Below, piece by piece: positions 8,412 through 16,773 of a DNA stretch of 55,624 nt. A program made the position numbers and the translations under genes. The first letter of the stretch is position 1; each line of letters begins with the position of its first letter. This stretch comes from an uncultured Clostridia bacterium (GTDB taxonomy: Bacteria > Bacillota > Clostridia > Oscillospirales > CAG-272). The notes beneath the pieces were generated by a model. It worked only from the letters and a program-made list of their open reading frames with translations, was not told where the DNA came from and did no database searches. The stretch covers positions 1 to 55,624 of the forward strand of contig CANRIL010000016.1 in the NCBI GenBank assembly GCA_947630625.1, read 5' to 3'.

Positions 8412-9100
8412 GTGCATTCCGCGTCCGAAGCGCAAATGGTCCCGGCATTTTGCGCCGCTTTGTTGTGCGCGCAGACGACGGAAAGCCTGCATTCGCCGCA
8501 GCGCGGCGCGCGCGCCGTGCAGACATCGCGCCCGAACAGGACGAGACGGTGGCAAAAAGCCGTCTGCTCGCACGGGTCGACGAGCTTTTCTATTATTTTC
8601 TCCGCCGTCGCCGGCGTCTTCATCGATTCGTCGTAGGCTCCGAGCCTGCCGCAGATACGTATGCAGTGTGTGTCCGTGACGACTCCCGGAACGTTGAATA
8701 CGTCGCCGAGGATCAGATTCGCGATCTTTCTTCCGACGCCTGGCAGCGACAAAAGCTCCTCCATCGTGTCGGGAACTTTCCCGCCGAACCGCCCGACTAT
8801 CTCCTCCGAGATCGCCTTTATGTCCTTCGCCTTGACGCGGTAAAGCCCGCACGGGCGCACGATCCGTTCAATATCGCCGATATCCCCGTTCGCCATCGAC
8901 TCGGCATCCGGGTAAGCGGCGAACAGCTCCTCCGAAACGATATTCACTCTCGCGTCCGTACACTGCGCCGAGAGGCGCGCCATTACGAGCAGCCTCCACG
9001 GGTCGCCTTCGTATACGAGAGAACATACAGCGTCCGGATACAGCTCCTTCAATATCCCGACCGCCTCCGCGAACCGCTCCCTTATTTCAGTATCATCCAT
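8408..9100 (-). CDS. nth: Endonuclease III (DNA glycosylase/AP lyase)
   Basis: This 230-residue base-excision-repair enzyme removes oxidised pyrimidines and cleaves the abasic site. The helix-hairpin-helix LPGVGRK carries the Schiff-base lysine K125, and VTDTH supplies the catalytic aspartate D143. The 4Fe-4S cluster cysteines are at 194, 201, 204 and 210 in the family spacing C-x6-C-x2-C-x5-C. About 20 residues beyond the last cysteine form a non-conserved tail. It follows the PBP2 gene closely on the same strand and is probably the last gene of the envelope operon. Confidence 0.95.
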   Translation of the reverse strand: MDDTEIRERFAEAVGILKELYPDAVCSLVYEGDPWRLLVMARLSAQCTDARVNIVSEELFAAYPDAESMANGDIGDIERIVRPCGLYRVKAKDIKAISEEIVGRFGGKVPDTMEELLSLPGVGRKIANLILGDVFNVPGVVTDTHCIRICGRLGAYDESMKTPATAEKIIEKLVDPCEQTAFCHRLVLFGRDVCTARAPRCGECRLSVVCAHNKAAQNAGTICASDAECT

Positions 9101-9116
9101 TATCCTGCCTCACATT

Positions 9117-11315
9117 TTACGGCTCCTCCGGTTCTGCCGGAAGTTCGATATCAAAATATTCAAGGAACACGTCGCGCACTGACATCGCTGCCCACGCGCC
9201 GGACGAACCGTGCTCAATGACGCTCGTTACGACGATTTCCGGGTCGTCAAACGGGGCGAACCCGACGAATACCGCGTTCGAGCTGCCGGAGCCGACCTGC
9301 GCCGTCCCCGTCTTGCCGCCTACCTTTATCGGCAGCTTGTCAAAAAGGGTCGCCTGCGTGCCCGTCTCAACGACTCGCTGCATCGCGTTTAATATGACCG
9401 TCACGTCGTGGCTGTCAAGCTCGATGGAACTCATCGTCTCCGTCTCCGCTTCCCGTATGATCCTGCCCGTGCCGTACTCCCTGACCGAATCAAGTATGTG
9501 CGCACGGTACCGTTCGCCGTCGTTTATAAGCGCCGACATATATACGCTCAGCTGCAATGGCGTGAACAGATTGTCCGACTGACCGATCGCCGCGACAAGC
9601 GTGTCTCCGGGGTTCCACCCGCCGAGGCCGTGCTGTGTCCTGTAATCGGGTCCCGCGAGCACTCCCTCGGATTCAGGCAGCTCGATCCCCGTCGGCTCGC
9701 CGAGCCCGAACGAGCGGCAGTACCTGTTCATCGTCTCGATCGTCAGCCGACGACCGAGCTCATAGAAGAAGTAATTGCACGAAACCTCGATCGCCTTGGA
9801 GAGGTTGATCTTTCCGTGGCTGCGGTGGCTTGAAACATAGAGCCAGCAGCGCGGCGTGAAGCCCGATTCGGCGTAATATGTATATATTCCCTTAGTCTCA
9901 ATTATCGTGTTCTCGTCGATGATCCCCTCGGTGAGCGCCGCCGCCGCGACTGCCGGCTTAAACGTGGAGCCGGGAGGATATTTTCCGTTGAGGGCGCGGT
10001 TCAAAAGCGGCGTGTTCACGTCCTGATTCAGCAGCGGGAGATCCTCGCGATAAGTTGTAAGATCGTATGTCGGATACGTCGCGAGCGCCTTGACCCTGCC
10101 GGTCTTAACATCGACCGCCGCGATCGCGCCTGCGTTTGCGTCCTCGCCGTCGGCGTCGCCGTCGTTTTTCTCCGCCTGCGCGTGTATGTATTCGACGTTA
10201 TCCTTCAGCGCCTGTTCCGCGGCGCGCTGAAGCTCAACGTCGATAGTCAGATAAATATCGTTGCCCGCCTTCGGCTCCTTCGTTATCTCTCTGCCGATAA
10301 TGTTGCCGTATTCGTCCTCCGTGATCGTCATCTGCCCGTCCATGCCGTGCAGTTCCTCTTCGAACGCGAGCTCGACTCCGGAAACGCCCACGATCGCGTC
10401 AAGCCTGTAACCGAGCGACGTGTAATGCTCAACGTCGCCCTCCCTTATCTTGCCCGTCATACCGAGGATGTGTGATGCCACGCCCGGCTCGCAGTATATC
10501 CGCTTCGCCTCGACGCGGATATCGTATCCGCGCTGCGACCCCTCTTTCAGATACGAGATCAACGAAATATCCGCATCCGTCGCGACCGTATACGGATTCT
10601 GCGCGGAAAAATCGCGGGACTCCATATCGTACCGCAGACGAAGGAGAAAATCTGCCGTGTCCGGTTCATACAGCAGCTCCCCGTCTCCGTCGACGATCCC
10701 ATACCTGTACGCCAGCTTGCCGATTATGTCATCGAGCGTGACGGCGCGCTCCTCGACGAGGCTGAGCGCGTAAAGGTCCCTGCCTATCTCGTATTTTGAG
10801 AGCGTGTTTTCAAAATATGAAAGCGCGTACGGCAGCTCGCTGCCGCCCACGATCGTGCCGATGTCCTCGATTCCGAGCGATGAGATCAGGCGCGAAAAGC
10901 GCGCCTTGTTTTCGGTCACAAGGAAGAAATTCTCATCGAGCGTGTAATCCGGGTACATGCCCGTCGCCGGAAACGTTATTTTTGAAAGCGTGTATTCGGA
11001 CTCGGACGAGAGTATCCGGTCATAAAGACGCAAAAGCGTGTCGTTCTGGTCGACGTTGTTTCTCGGCAGCGTCCCGCGGTCGAGCACGATGCTGTATGAA
11101 TAATCGTTTTTTATGAGCGGCTTGCCGTTGCAGTCGTAGACTTCTCCGCGCTGCGCCTGTATCGTCACGGTGCGCGTATACGTATCGTCGGAGACGAACG
11201 TGTAATAGTCCTGTCCCGCGATCTGCACGTTTATAAGCCGCGCGGAATACAAAAGGCATATGAACACAAATAAAACGACGAGCGAGATCAACCTGCTCTT
11301 ATGTCTGTTTTCCAA
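9117..11315 (-). CDS. mrdA: Penicillin-binding protein 2 (elongation transpeptidase)
   Basis: This 732-residue class B PBP cross-links peptidoglycan during side-wall growth as part of the rod complex. A single membrane anchor at residues 9-29 is followed by the dimerisation/pedestal region. The transpeptidase domain has STFK at 450-453 (catalytic S450), SCN at 512-514 and KTG at 668-670. A charged insert of about 20 residues lies at 378-396 in the catalytic-domain approach. It directly follows mreD and precedes nth in the same operon, the usual mreBCD-mrdA layout. No rodA is in the window. Confidence 0.95.
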   Translation of the reverse strand: MENRHKSRLISLVVLFVFICLLYSARLINVQIAGQDYYTFVSDDTYTRTVTIQAQRGEVYDCNGKPLIKNDYSYSIVLDRGTLPRNNVDQNDTLLRLYDRILSSESEYTLSKITFPATGMYPDYTLDENFFLVTENKARFSRLISSLGIEDIGTIVGGSELPYALSYFENTLSKYEIGRDLYALSLVEERAVTLDDIIGKLAYRYGIVDGDGELLYEPDTADFLLRLRYDMESRDFSAQNPYTVATDADISLISYLKEGSQRGYDIRVEAKRIYCEPGVASHILGMTGKIREGDVEHYTSLGYRLDAIVGVSGVELAFEEELHGMDGQMTITEDEYGNIIGREITKEPKAGNDIYLTIDVELQRAAEQALKDNVEYIHAQAEKNDGDADGEDANAGAIAAVDVKTGRVKALATYPTYDLTTYREDLPLLNQDVNTPLLNRALNGKYPPGSTFKPAVAAAALTEGIIDENTIIETKGIYTYYAESGFTPRCWLYVSSHRSHGKINLSKAIEVSCNYFFYELGRRLTIETMNRYCRSFGLGEPTGIELPESEGVLAGPDYRTQHGLGGWNPGDTLVAAIGQSDNLFTPLQLSVYMSALINDGERYRAHILDSVREYGTGRIIREAETETMSSIELDSHDVTVILNAMQRVVETGTQATLFDKLPIKVGGKTGTAQVGSGSSNAVFVGFAPFDDPEIVVTSVIEHGSSGAWAAMSVRDVFLEYFDIELPAEPEEP

Positions 11316-11348
11316 ATCCGTCTCCTCCCTTCATTAATTCAAAGCCTG

Positions 11349-11975
11349 TCAGTCGAGTTCCTTCTTCTTTTTTCGGAACAAAAGGTATATGGGCAAAAGC
11401 AGCAGCGCCGGAACCGGTGATATCGCGAGCGTTGCATAGAACTCCGGCAAAAGCACGCCGGGAATAACGACCGACAGATCGACCGTGTGCCACACGAGCA
11501 GCATATAAAGCAAAGATACAAACATCCGGACTATCGACGCTGCAAGGTCGAATATCAGAAACAGAAGCACCGAGCGGCGGTAATACTCCGTCGCAACGAC
11601 GCCGCATATGTATCCGACGAGCATGTAAGCGAGCGGCAGAAGTATCACGCCGACGCCGCCGAGCGCGTCCGCGATAAAACCGATCGCCACGCCATATATC
11701 GCGCCCGCGCGCTTCCCCTCAAAAAACGCGATCACCGCGACCGCGACGATCAGAATGTCGGGAGACGAGCCGAACGGGCGAAACCGGGCGAAAAACGTCG
11801 TCCTCATCAGTATAAGAAAAAGCGACATCAAGGCGTAAAGGACATACTTGCAGACGGCCGCCGCTGTCACTCCTGACCTCATTTTTTCCCCGATCACGAG
11901 GCTTTTTTCCGGGAAAAGCCTCGGCAGCGAAAGCCTTCTGCGCCCTTCCCCGGATTTATTCTCTGACCGTCTCAT
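11349..11975 (-). CDS. mreD: Rod shape-determining protein MreD
   Basis: A very hydrophobic 208-residue membrane protein with five to six helices, matching MreD in size class and position between mreC and PBP2. The ATG at 11975 overlaps the end of mreC by 20 bases but has no clear ribosome binding site. The first 31 residues are basic and hydrophilic, so the ATG that begins MRSGVTAAAV (about 93 bases further on) is a possible alternative start. MreD links the MreB filaments to the cell-wall synthases. The assignment rests on synteny and membrane pattern, since MreD sequences diverge strongly. Confidence 0.88.
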   Translation of the reverse strand: MRRSENKSGEGRRRLSLPRLFPEKSLVIGEKMRSGVTAAAVCKYVLYALMSLFLILMRTTFFARFRPFGSSPDILIVAVAVIAFFEGKRAGAIYGVAIGFIADALGGVGVILLPLAYMLVGYICGVVATEYYRRSVLLFLIFDLAASIVRMFVSLLYMLLVWHTVDLSVVIPGVLLPEFYATLAISPVPALLLLPIYLLFRKKKKELD

Positions 11976-12795
11976 ACGATTTTATAACCATCACCCGCGA
12001 GAGATCCTCAAGGTTTGCCGAAGGTCTGACATACGCCGTCACGGAGCGGCTGAACGTGTCCGATTCGACGCGTTCAACAATACCGATCACAAGGTCGCGC
12101 GGATATATGCTTCCGAGCCCGCTCGACAGCACGCGGTCGCCGACCTCGACATTTGAGTCAGTCGCGAGATACGTGAGTCTGCAAAGTCCTTCGAGGCGCA
12201 GATCGAAGTCTCCCTCGATCAGTCCGACCTCGCCCGTTCTCTGAACATACGCGCCTACGGACGATGCGGATTCTATTATCGTCAGCACCTTGCACCAGTT
12301 AGTCCCCGCCTCGTTGACGTAACCGACGATGCCGTCCGACGTTACTACCGGCATATCCTTTGTGACGCCGACATCTGTCCCAACGTCGAGCGTGAAGACA
12401 GACATATAATTTCCCACCTCGCGCCCGACTACGTTCGCGACCGCGAAATCGTATTCGGGGTGCTCGCGCGCGAGGTCGAAATAGTTGTAGAGCCAGTCGT
12501 TCATCCGCTCGATTTCCTCAATTCTGTAGTTGCGGTCCTCGAGTTCGGCGAGCTTGTCCTTCAGTTCCTCGTTTTCCGCCTTCAGGCGGTCATACTCGGT
12601 AAAATAATCGGTGAATCCCTCTATCGCGTTCGTCGCCGCGGTCATCGCATGCTCAAACGGCGAGAGCACCGTCACGACGGCGCCGCGCACATAGTCCGAA
12701 AGTCCCATGATAGAAAGGACGGACGGCACGATGACGAGCATCAGCGCGATGCAGAACATTATGACAAAAAATTTATTTGCAAACAGCTTTTTCAC
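11956..12795 (-). CDS. mreC: Rod shape-determining protein MreC
   Basis: This 279-residue bitopic protein organises the rod elongation complex outside the membrane. One N-terminal helix (residues 8-32) is followed by a coiled coil (about 68-110, LKAENEELKDKLAELEDR) and the two beta-barrel domains with the family stretch VVTSDGIVGYV. It starts with GTG at 12795, 5 bases after a perfect AAAGGAGG. It is separated from mreB by the unknown gene at 12965-14407, which is not the usual direct mreB-mreC order. Confidence 0.94.
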   Translation of the reverse strand: MKKLFANKFFVIMFCIALMLVIVPSVLSIMGLSDYVRGAVVTVLSPFEHAMTAATNAIEGFTDYFTEYDRLKAENEELKDKLAELEDRNYRIEEIERMNDWLYNYFDLAREHPEYDFAVANVVGREVGNYMSVFTLDVGTDVGVTKDMPVVTSDGIVGYVNEAGTNWCKVLTIIESASSVGAYVQRTGEVGLIEGDFDLRLEGLCRLTYLATDSNVEVGDRVLSSGLGSIYPRDLVIGIVERVESDTFSRSVTAYVRPSANLEDLSRVMVIKSYETVRE

Positions 12796-12896
12796 GGCGT
12801 CCTCCTTTCGTTAAAGAATGCCTTATTATCGTCCGGCGGTTTTATAGTTTGAAATCGGGCGTAGTGTCGGAGCCCCGTATCTCAGCCAACGGAAAA

Positions 12897-12938
12897 CCGT
12901 TGACCGTCAGCCGTTGATCGTCAGCCGTTGACCCTCAT
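12897..12938. repeat. Three 14-bp tandem repeats upstream of mreC
   Basis: CCGTTGACCGTCAG, CCGTTGATCGTCAG and CCGTTGACCCTCAT stand head to tail at 12897-12910, 12911-12924 and 12925-12938. A CAACGG/CCGTTG inverted pair (12887-12902) adjoins the first copy. The function is unknown. Confidence 0.85.
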
Positions 12939-12964
12939 CCCGCTTTCACGCCGCCGAAGCACGA

Positions 12965-14407
12965 TCATTTTTTTCTGATGTTCAGGATGAGCGAAAGCGC
13001 GGCAATTATGAATACCTCTCCCAAAAACGTGCCCCAGAGGATAAACGGAGTGACAATGTTTTGGAACAGATAGCTGACGACGCCGAGCGTGTCACAGAGG
13101 ATGGAGAAAATTCCGAACGCGGCGATGATGAACTCCATGTGCCGCTTTTTATTCTCCGATTTTTCCTCCTGTATGTGATTTATCATGTTCAATTTGTCGT
13201 CTATCAGCTTCAGCGTTTCGGGGATTTCGTAAAGCTCCCTCTGCGCGCTCAAAAAGCTGTTTTCGTTGCTGTACGGCGTCATATCGCACGGCATGACGTT
13301 TCCGAGCGCCTTAAGCACTATCATCTGCTCTTCCGCCCAGATGTTGACCTTTTTTGCCGAGATGTCGTTCCTTTTGAATATTTCCGAGAAAAACAAATAC
13401 GAATATCTTTCGTAAAGCGTGATGATCATGAACGGAAGATAGTTGTCTTCCCTGTTTTCGCTGTACACGTTTATCGGGTCGGCAGAGTCTTTATCGGATT
13501 CGTCGCAGAAGATGACCTGCGTCGTCATTTCAAACAGCGTATAAAGTCCCCATCTGACCGTGATCTTCCCGTTTCTTGTGCTTGTCGAAGCATACTTGCA
13601 ATAATATGCCTCGTCAGAGTTGCTGTAATCGTTTGCGCTCCCTATCCTCTGCCCGTGACGGATATTGAGGCATATATGTCTGATCTTTTCCTTAATTTCG
13701 TCGCTGCAGCCGCCGTAGACGTACCCCGGAACGATTGCGACCGTGTACGGCACAGCGTCGCGTAAAATTCTGTCGTACTGCCCCTTATCGATATATCTTG
13801 CGTAATCTGTCATATCGACGCTCTTCAAAAGCTTCTCGATAAACGATCCGAGGCTCACGTTTACGTTCGGATCGTCTGCAAGTCCGAGCTCCATGCGGCT
13901 GTCGTTATGACCGGAATTTAATATGAGATCGTACGTCTGAGGCGTGTCTGATTCGATGCCGAGAATAAAAAAGCCGATGCCGGTGTGCATGAGAACGATC
14001 TGCACGCATCTGAAGCGGAACATCATTTTTTCGCCGTTCTCGCCGTCCACATAAAATATCTGCCCGCCGTCTATGTCTTTCCCGATCTGGCAGCTGAAAA
14101 ATTCCATCGCCTTGTCGACGGTCAGCGAATAGTTGATGCCGATTTTATTGCGCGTGCCGGAATCCGTCTGCTTTGAAAACAGCTCGTTTATATGCTCGTA
14201 CAAGTCGTCATAATCCCACTCGTACTGCTCCCAGCCGTTCTTTTCAAATATCTTCGCATATGACTCAAGCGAAAAATCAGTGACGGCGCGTACGTTCGCC
14301 CGCAAGGGCAGTATGTAATACGTACCGACCCTCGCATTTTCAAACAGCCTAAGCTCGCTTTCCGAAAAGGTTATATTTTTCGTGTCATCAGTCATATTCC
14401 CGTTCAT
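12965..14407 (-). CDS. Unknown protein with two C-terminal membrane helices
   Basis: I do not recognise this 480-residue protein. Residues 1 to about 415 are soluble and mixed, with no known catalytic motif. A long charged helix (LKLIDDKLNMINHIQEEK) leads into two membrane helices that end at the basic C-terminus (LILNIRKK). That layout recalls CorA-like channels, but the GMN motif is absent, so no transport role is claimed. The ATG at 14407 is taken because an AAGGG lies upstream and the family-like sequence starts here; the frame extends to 14470. It has its own promoter and interrupts the mreB-mreC order. Confidence 0.6.
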   Translation of the reverse strand: MNGNMTDDTKNITFSESELRLFENARVGTYYILPLRANVRAVTDFSLESYAKIFEKNGWEQYEWDYDDLYEHINELFSKQTDSGTRNKIGINYSLTVDKAMEFFSCQIGKDIDGGQIFYVDGENGEKMMFRFRCVQIVLMHTGIGFFILGIESDTPQTYDLILNSGHNDSRMELGLADDPNVNVSLGSFIEKLLKSVDMTDYARYIDKGQYDRILRDAVPYTVAIVPGYVYGGCSDEIKEKIRHICLNIRHGQRIGSANDYSNSDEAYYCKYASTSTRNGKITVRWGLYTLFEMTTQVIFCDESDKDSADPINVYSENREDNYLPFMIITLYERYSYLFFSEIFKRNDISAKKVNIWAEEQMIVLKALGNVMPCDMTPYSNENSFLSAQRELYEIPETLKLIDDKLNMINHIQEEKSENKKRHMEFIIAAFGIFSILCDTLGVVSYLFQNIVTPFILWGTFLGEVFIIAALSLILNIRKK

Positions 14408-14482
14408 TTTATGTATCCGCCCTTCAGAAGGCGTTTTTTCATCCCATGATCCCCGCGCCGGTCGGCGCAAAAGTGCGGCTAT

Positions 14483-14511
14483 ACTATAATAACAGCTGAC
14501 CGGGGTGTTAA
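14483..14511 (-). promoter_or_regulatory. Promoter of the unknown gene inside the mre cluster
   Basis: Minus strand -35 TTAACA (14511-14506), 17 bp spacer, -10 TATAGT (14488-14483). A GGGG-TTAACA-CCCC hairpin covers the -35 box. Confidence 0.65.
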
Positions 14512-14546
14512 CCCCCGCCGCCTTTTAAATGACCTTACTTTATGTA

Positions 14547-15551
14547 TTACGTTCTATACTGTACGGCGCCGGGGAATTTGTCCTCCGATTCGAGCACGCG
14601 CCCGATGCCGAGCGCCACGGAATCGAGCGGATTTTTCGGTCTTCTGACGCGTATTCCCGTCACGCCCGAAAGCAGTATGTCGAGCCCGCCGAGCAGCGCG
14701 CCGCCGCCGGCAAGCATTATCCCGTTGTCATATATGTCACCGGAAAGCTCCGGCGGCGTCGATTCAAGCGTCGTCCGCAGCGCGTCGACGATGTGAGAGA
14801 CAGGCTCCTTTATCGCCTCACGTATGTTGGCGGAGTTGATCCGCACAGTAGCCGGAAGTCCGGAGAGCAGGTTGCGCCCCCGCACCTCCATCTCGCCCCT
14901 GTCGGCCGCCGGATGTATCGAGCCTATTGTCTTTTTCAGCATCTCCGCCGTTGTATCCCCGATCAGGACGTTGCACTTGCGGCGGAGGTAATTGACGATC
15001 GCCTCGTCAAGCTCGTCTCCGGCGACGCGCAGCGAATTTGAAAGCACTATCCCGCCGAGACTTATGACCGCGACCTCCGTCGTTCCGCCGCCGATATCTA
15101 TTATCATGTTGCCGCGCGAGCTTCCGATCTTGAGCCCCGTTCCGATCGCGGCGGCTATCGGTTCCTCGATCAGCGCCACATATTGCGCGCCCGCCTCTCT
15201 CGTCGCGTCCTCGACGGCGCGTTTCTCGACCTCGGTGACTCCGTAAGGAACGCATATTACGACGCGCGGACGCGTCAGCATCGTATTCCCCGAGACTTTT
15301 TTGAAAAACTGGTGCAGCATCGCCGCCGCAACATCAAAGTCAGCGATGACGCCGTCCTTGAGCGGCCTCATCGCCGTGATCGAGCCGGGTGTTCTTCCGA
15401 GCATGCGCTTCGCCTCCGAGCCGACGGCGACGACTTTTCCCGTCCTCGCCTCGATCGCCACAACGGATGGCTCGCGCAGCACTATTCCCTTTCCCTTGAC
15501 GCACACAAGCGTGTTCGCCGTTCCGAGATCTATTCCAATGCTTCTTGACAT
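14547..15551 (-). CDS. mreB: Rod shape-determining actin MreB
   Basis: This 334-residue bacterial actin polymerises under the membrane and directs side-wall synthesis. The phosphate-1 loop GIDLGTANTLV lies at residues 6-16. The phosphate-2 segment (IDIGGGTTEVAVISLGG) and the adenosine motif (GGGALLGGLD) are all present at normal length. The upstream region shows no close ribosome binding site: GAAAGG is 24 bases away, separated from the ATG by a hairpin (GCCGCGGC / GCCGCC), so initiation may be structured. Maf lies 129 bp upstream on the same strand. Confidence 0.96.
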   Translation of the reverse strand: MSRSIGIDLGTANTLVCVKGKGIVLREPSVVAIEARTGKVVAVGSEAKRMLGRTPGSITAMRPLKDGVIADFDVAAAMLHQFFKKVSGNTMLTRPRVVICVPYGVTEVEKRAVEDATREAGAQYVALIEEPIAAAIGTGLKIGSSRGNMIIDIGGGTTEVAVISLGGIVLSNSLRVAGDELDEAIVNYLRRKCNVLIGDTTAEMLKKTIGSIHPAADRGEMEVRGRNLLSGLPATVRINSANIREAIKEPVSHIVDALRTTLESTPPELSGDIYDNGIMLAGGGALLGGLDILLSGVTGIRVRRPKNPLDSVALGIGRVLESEDKFPGAVQYRT

Positions 15552-15680
15552 TTCAAAGTTGGCGGCAAAAATGCCGCGGCCTTTCAGTTTTTATTCTTGT
15601 TTCCTGTTTCCCTGCTTTGCGCCTGTCTGTTCGTCTGCTTTTTCCCTGTATGTCCGATTTTTCGTTCGTCCGCGCGCCGC

Positions 15681-16268
15681 TTATGTATCGGCGTTCACCG
15701 CGAAAATGTTGACGCCGGCAAGGCCGAGCAGCCGCGCCGTCGCTTCCTTCGGCATGCCGGTGACGTTAAAATATTCGCCCTCGATGCGCGTCACAAATAC
15801 GCCGCCTAGCCCCTGTATTCCGTAAGCGCCCGCCTTGTCGCGCGGCTCGCCCGTCTTGATATAGTCTTCGATCTCGTCCTCCCGGAGCTTTCGCATATAG
15901 ACATCGGTCGAGACGACATCAGTATAAATCTTCCCGTCCGAGATCACGGCGAGCCCCGTGTCAACGGTGTGCCGTCCGCCTGAAAGCATGCGGAGCATCC
16001 GCCCGGCGTCGGAATCGTCGCGCGGCTTGCCGAGAATTTCACCGCGCGCGGAAACGACCGTATCCGCGGCGACGATTATCGCCTCCGGAAAAATTTTTGC
16101 CGCCGCTTCCGCCTTGCGGCGGGAAAGTATGCCGACGAGCTTCTCCGGCGTCACAACGCCGTCGACGCTCTCATCAACGTCAGTCGCGTATACCCTGAAT
16201 TTCAGCCCGAGCGAGGTCAGAAGGTCGCGCCTTCTCGGAGATGCCGAGGCAAGGATGATTTCTTTCAT
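15681..16268 (-). CDS. maf: Maf family nucleoside triphosphate pyrophosphatase
   Basis: A 195-residue house-cleaning enzyme that hydrolyses non-canonical or damaged nucleoside triphosphates to monophosphates. The signature ASASPRRRDLL is at residues 7-17. The motif AADTVV (about 67-72) and the KPRDDSDAGRML block follow as in YhdE-type Maf proteins. It begins 6 bp after dut, so the two form one unit, and it is often found beside mreB in Firmicutes, as here. Confidence 0.93.
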   Translation of the reverse strand: MKEIILASASPRRRDLLTSLGLKFRVYATDVDESVDGVVTPEKLVGILSRRKAEAAAKIFPEAIIVAADTVVSARGEILGKPRDDSDAGRMLRMLSGGRHTVDTGLAVISDGKIYTDVVSTDVYMRKLREDEIEDYIKTGEPRDKAGAYGIQGLGGVFVTRIEGEYFNVTGMPKEATARLLGLAGVNIFAVNADT

Positions 16269-16274
16269 CTGCGG

Positions 16275-16721
16275 TCACTTTATGCCCGTCGAGCCGAATC
16301 CGCCCTCGCCGCGCTCCGTCTGGTCGAGCTCTTCGACCTGGCAAAGCTCCGCGCGGTATATCGGGATTATCATGAGCTGCGCAATTCTGTCGCCCGGATG
16401 AACGGCAAATACGGACGAACCGTAATTTTTCAGAACGACGCAGAGCTCCCCTCTGTAGTCGGGGTCGATCAGACCGATGCCGTTCGCAAGCGCGATCCCG
16501 CGCTTTGAGGCAAGCCCGCTTCTCGCGCACACCACGGCGGCGCAGCCGTCCGGAACCTCTATCGCAAGTCCCGTCGGAATAGACTTGATCTCGCTGACGG
16601 CGAGCGTTATGACCGTATCTCCGCAATAGCGGAGGTCAAGCGCGGCGGCTCCTGCCGTCGCATATGCGGGGACTGCGGCGTCCTCTCTCAATTTCTTAAA
16701 GAGCAGCTTTTTGTTTTCCAT
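16275..16721 (-). CDS. dut: dUTP diphosphatase
   Basis: This 148-residue trimeric dUTPase converts dUTP to dUMP and keeps uracil out of DNA. The conserved motifs are visible: AGAAALDL (motif 1), CARSGLASKRG (motif 2), GLIDPDYRGEL (motif 3), PGDRIAQL (motif 4) and the C-terminal RGEGGFGSTG (motif 5). The length is normal. It is followed at 6 bp by maf, a functional pairing of two nucleotide-pool cleaning enzymes. Confidence 0.95.
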   Translation of the reverse strand: MENKKLLFKKLREDAAVPAYATAGAAALDLRYCGDTVITLAVSEIKSIPTGLAIEVPDGCAAVVCARSGLASKRGIALANGIGLIDPDYRGELCVVLKNYGSSVFAVHPGDRIAQLMIIPIYRAELCQVEELDQTERGEGGFGSTGIK

Positions 16722-16773
16722 GTAAAATTGTCCTTTTCAAATCTTTATTATCGTCTTTTGGCCTGTTGTCTTG

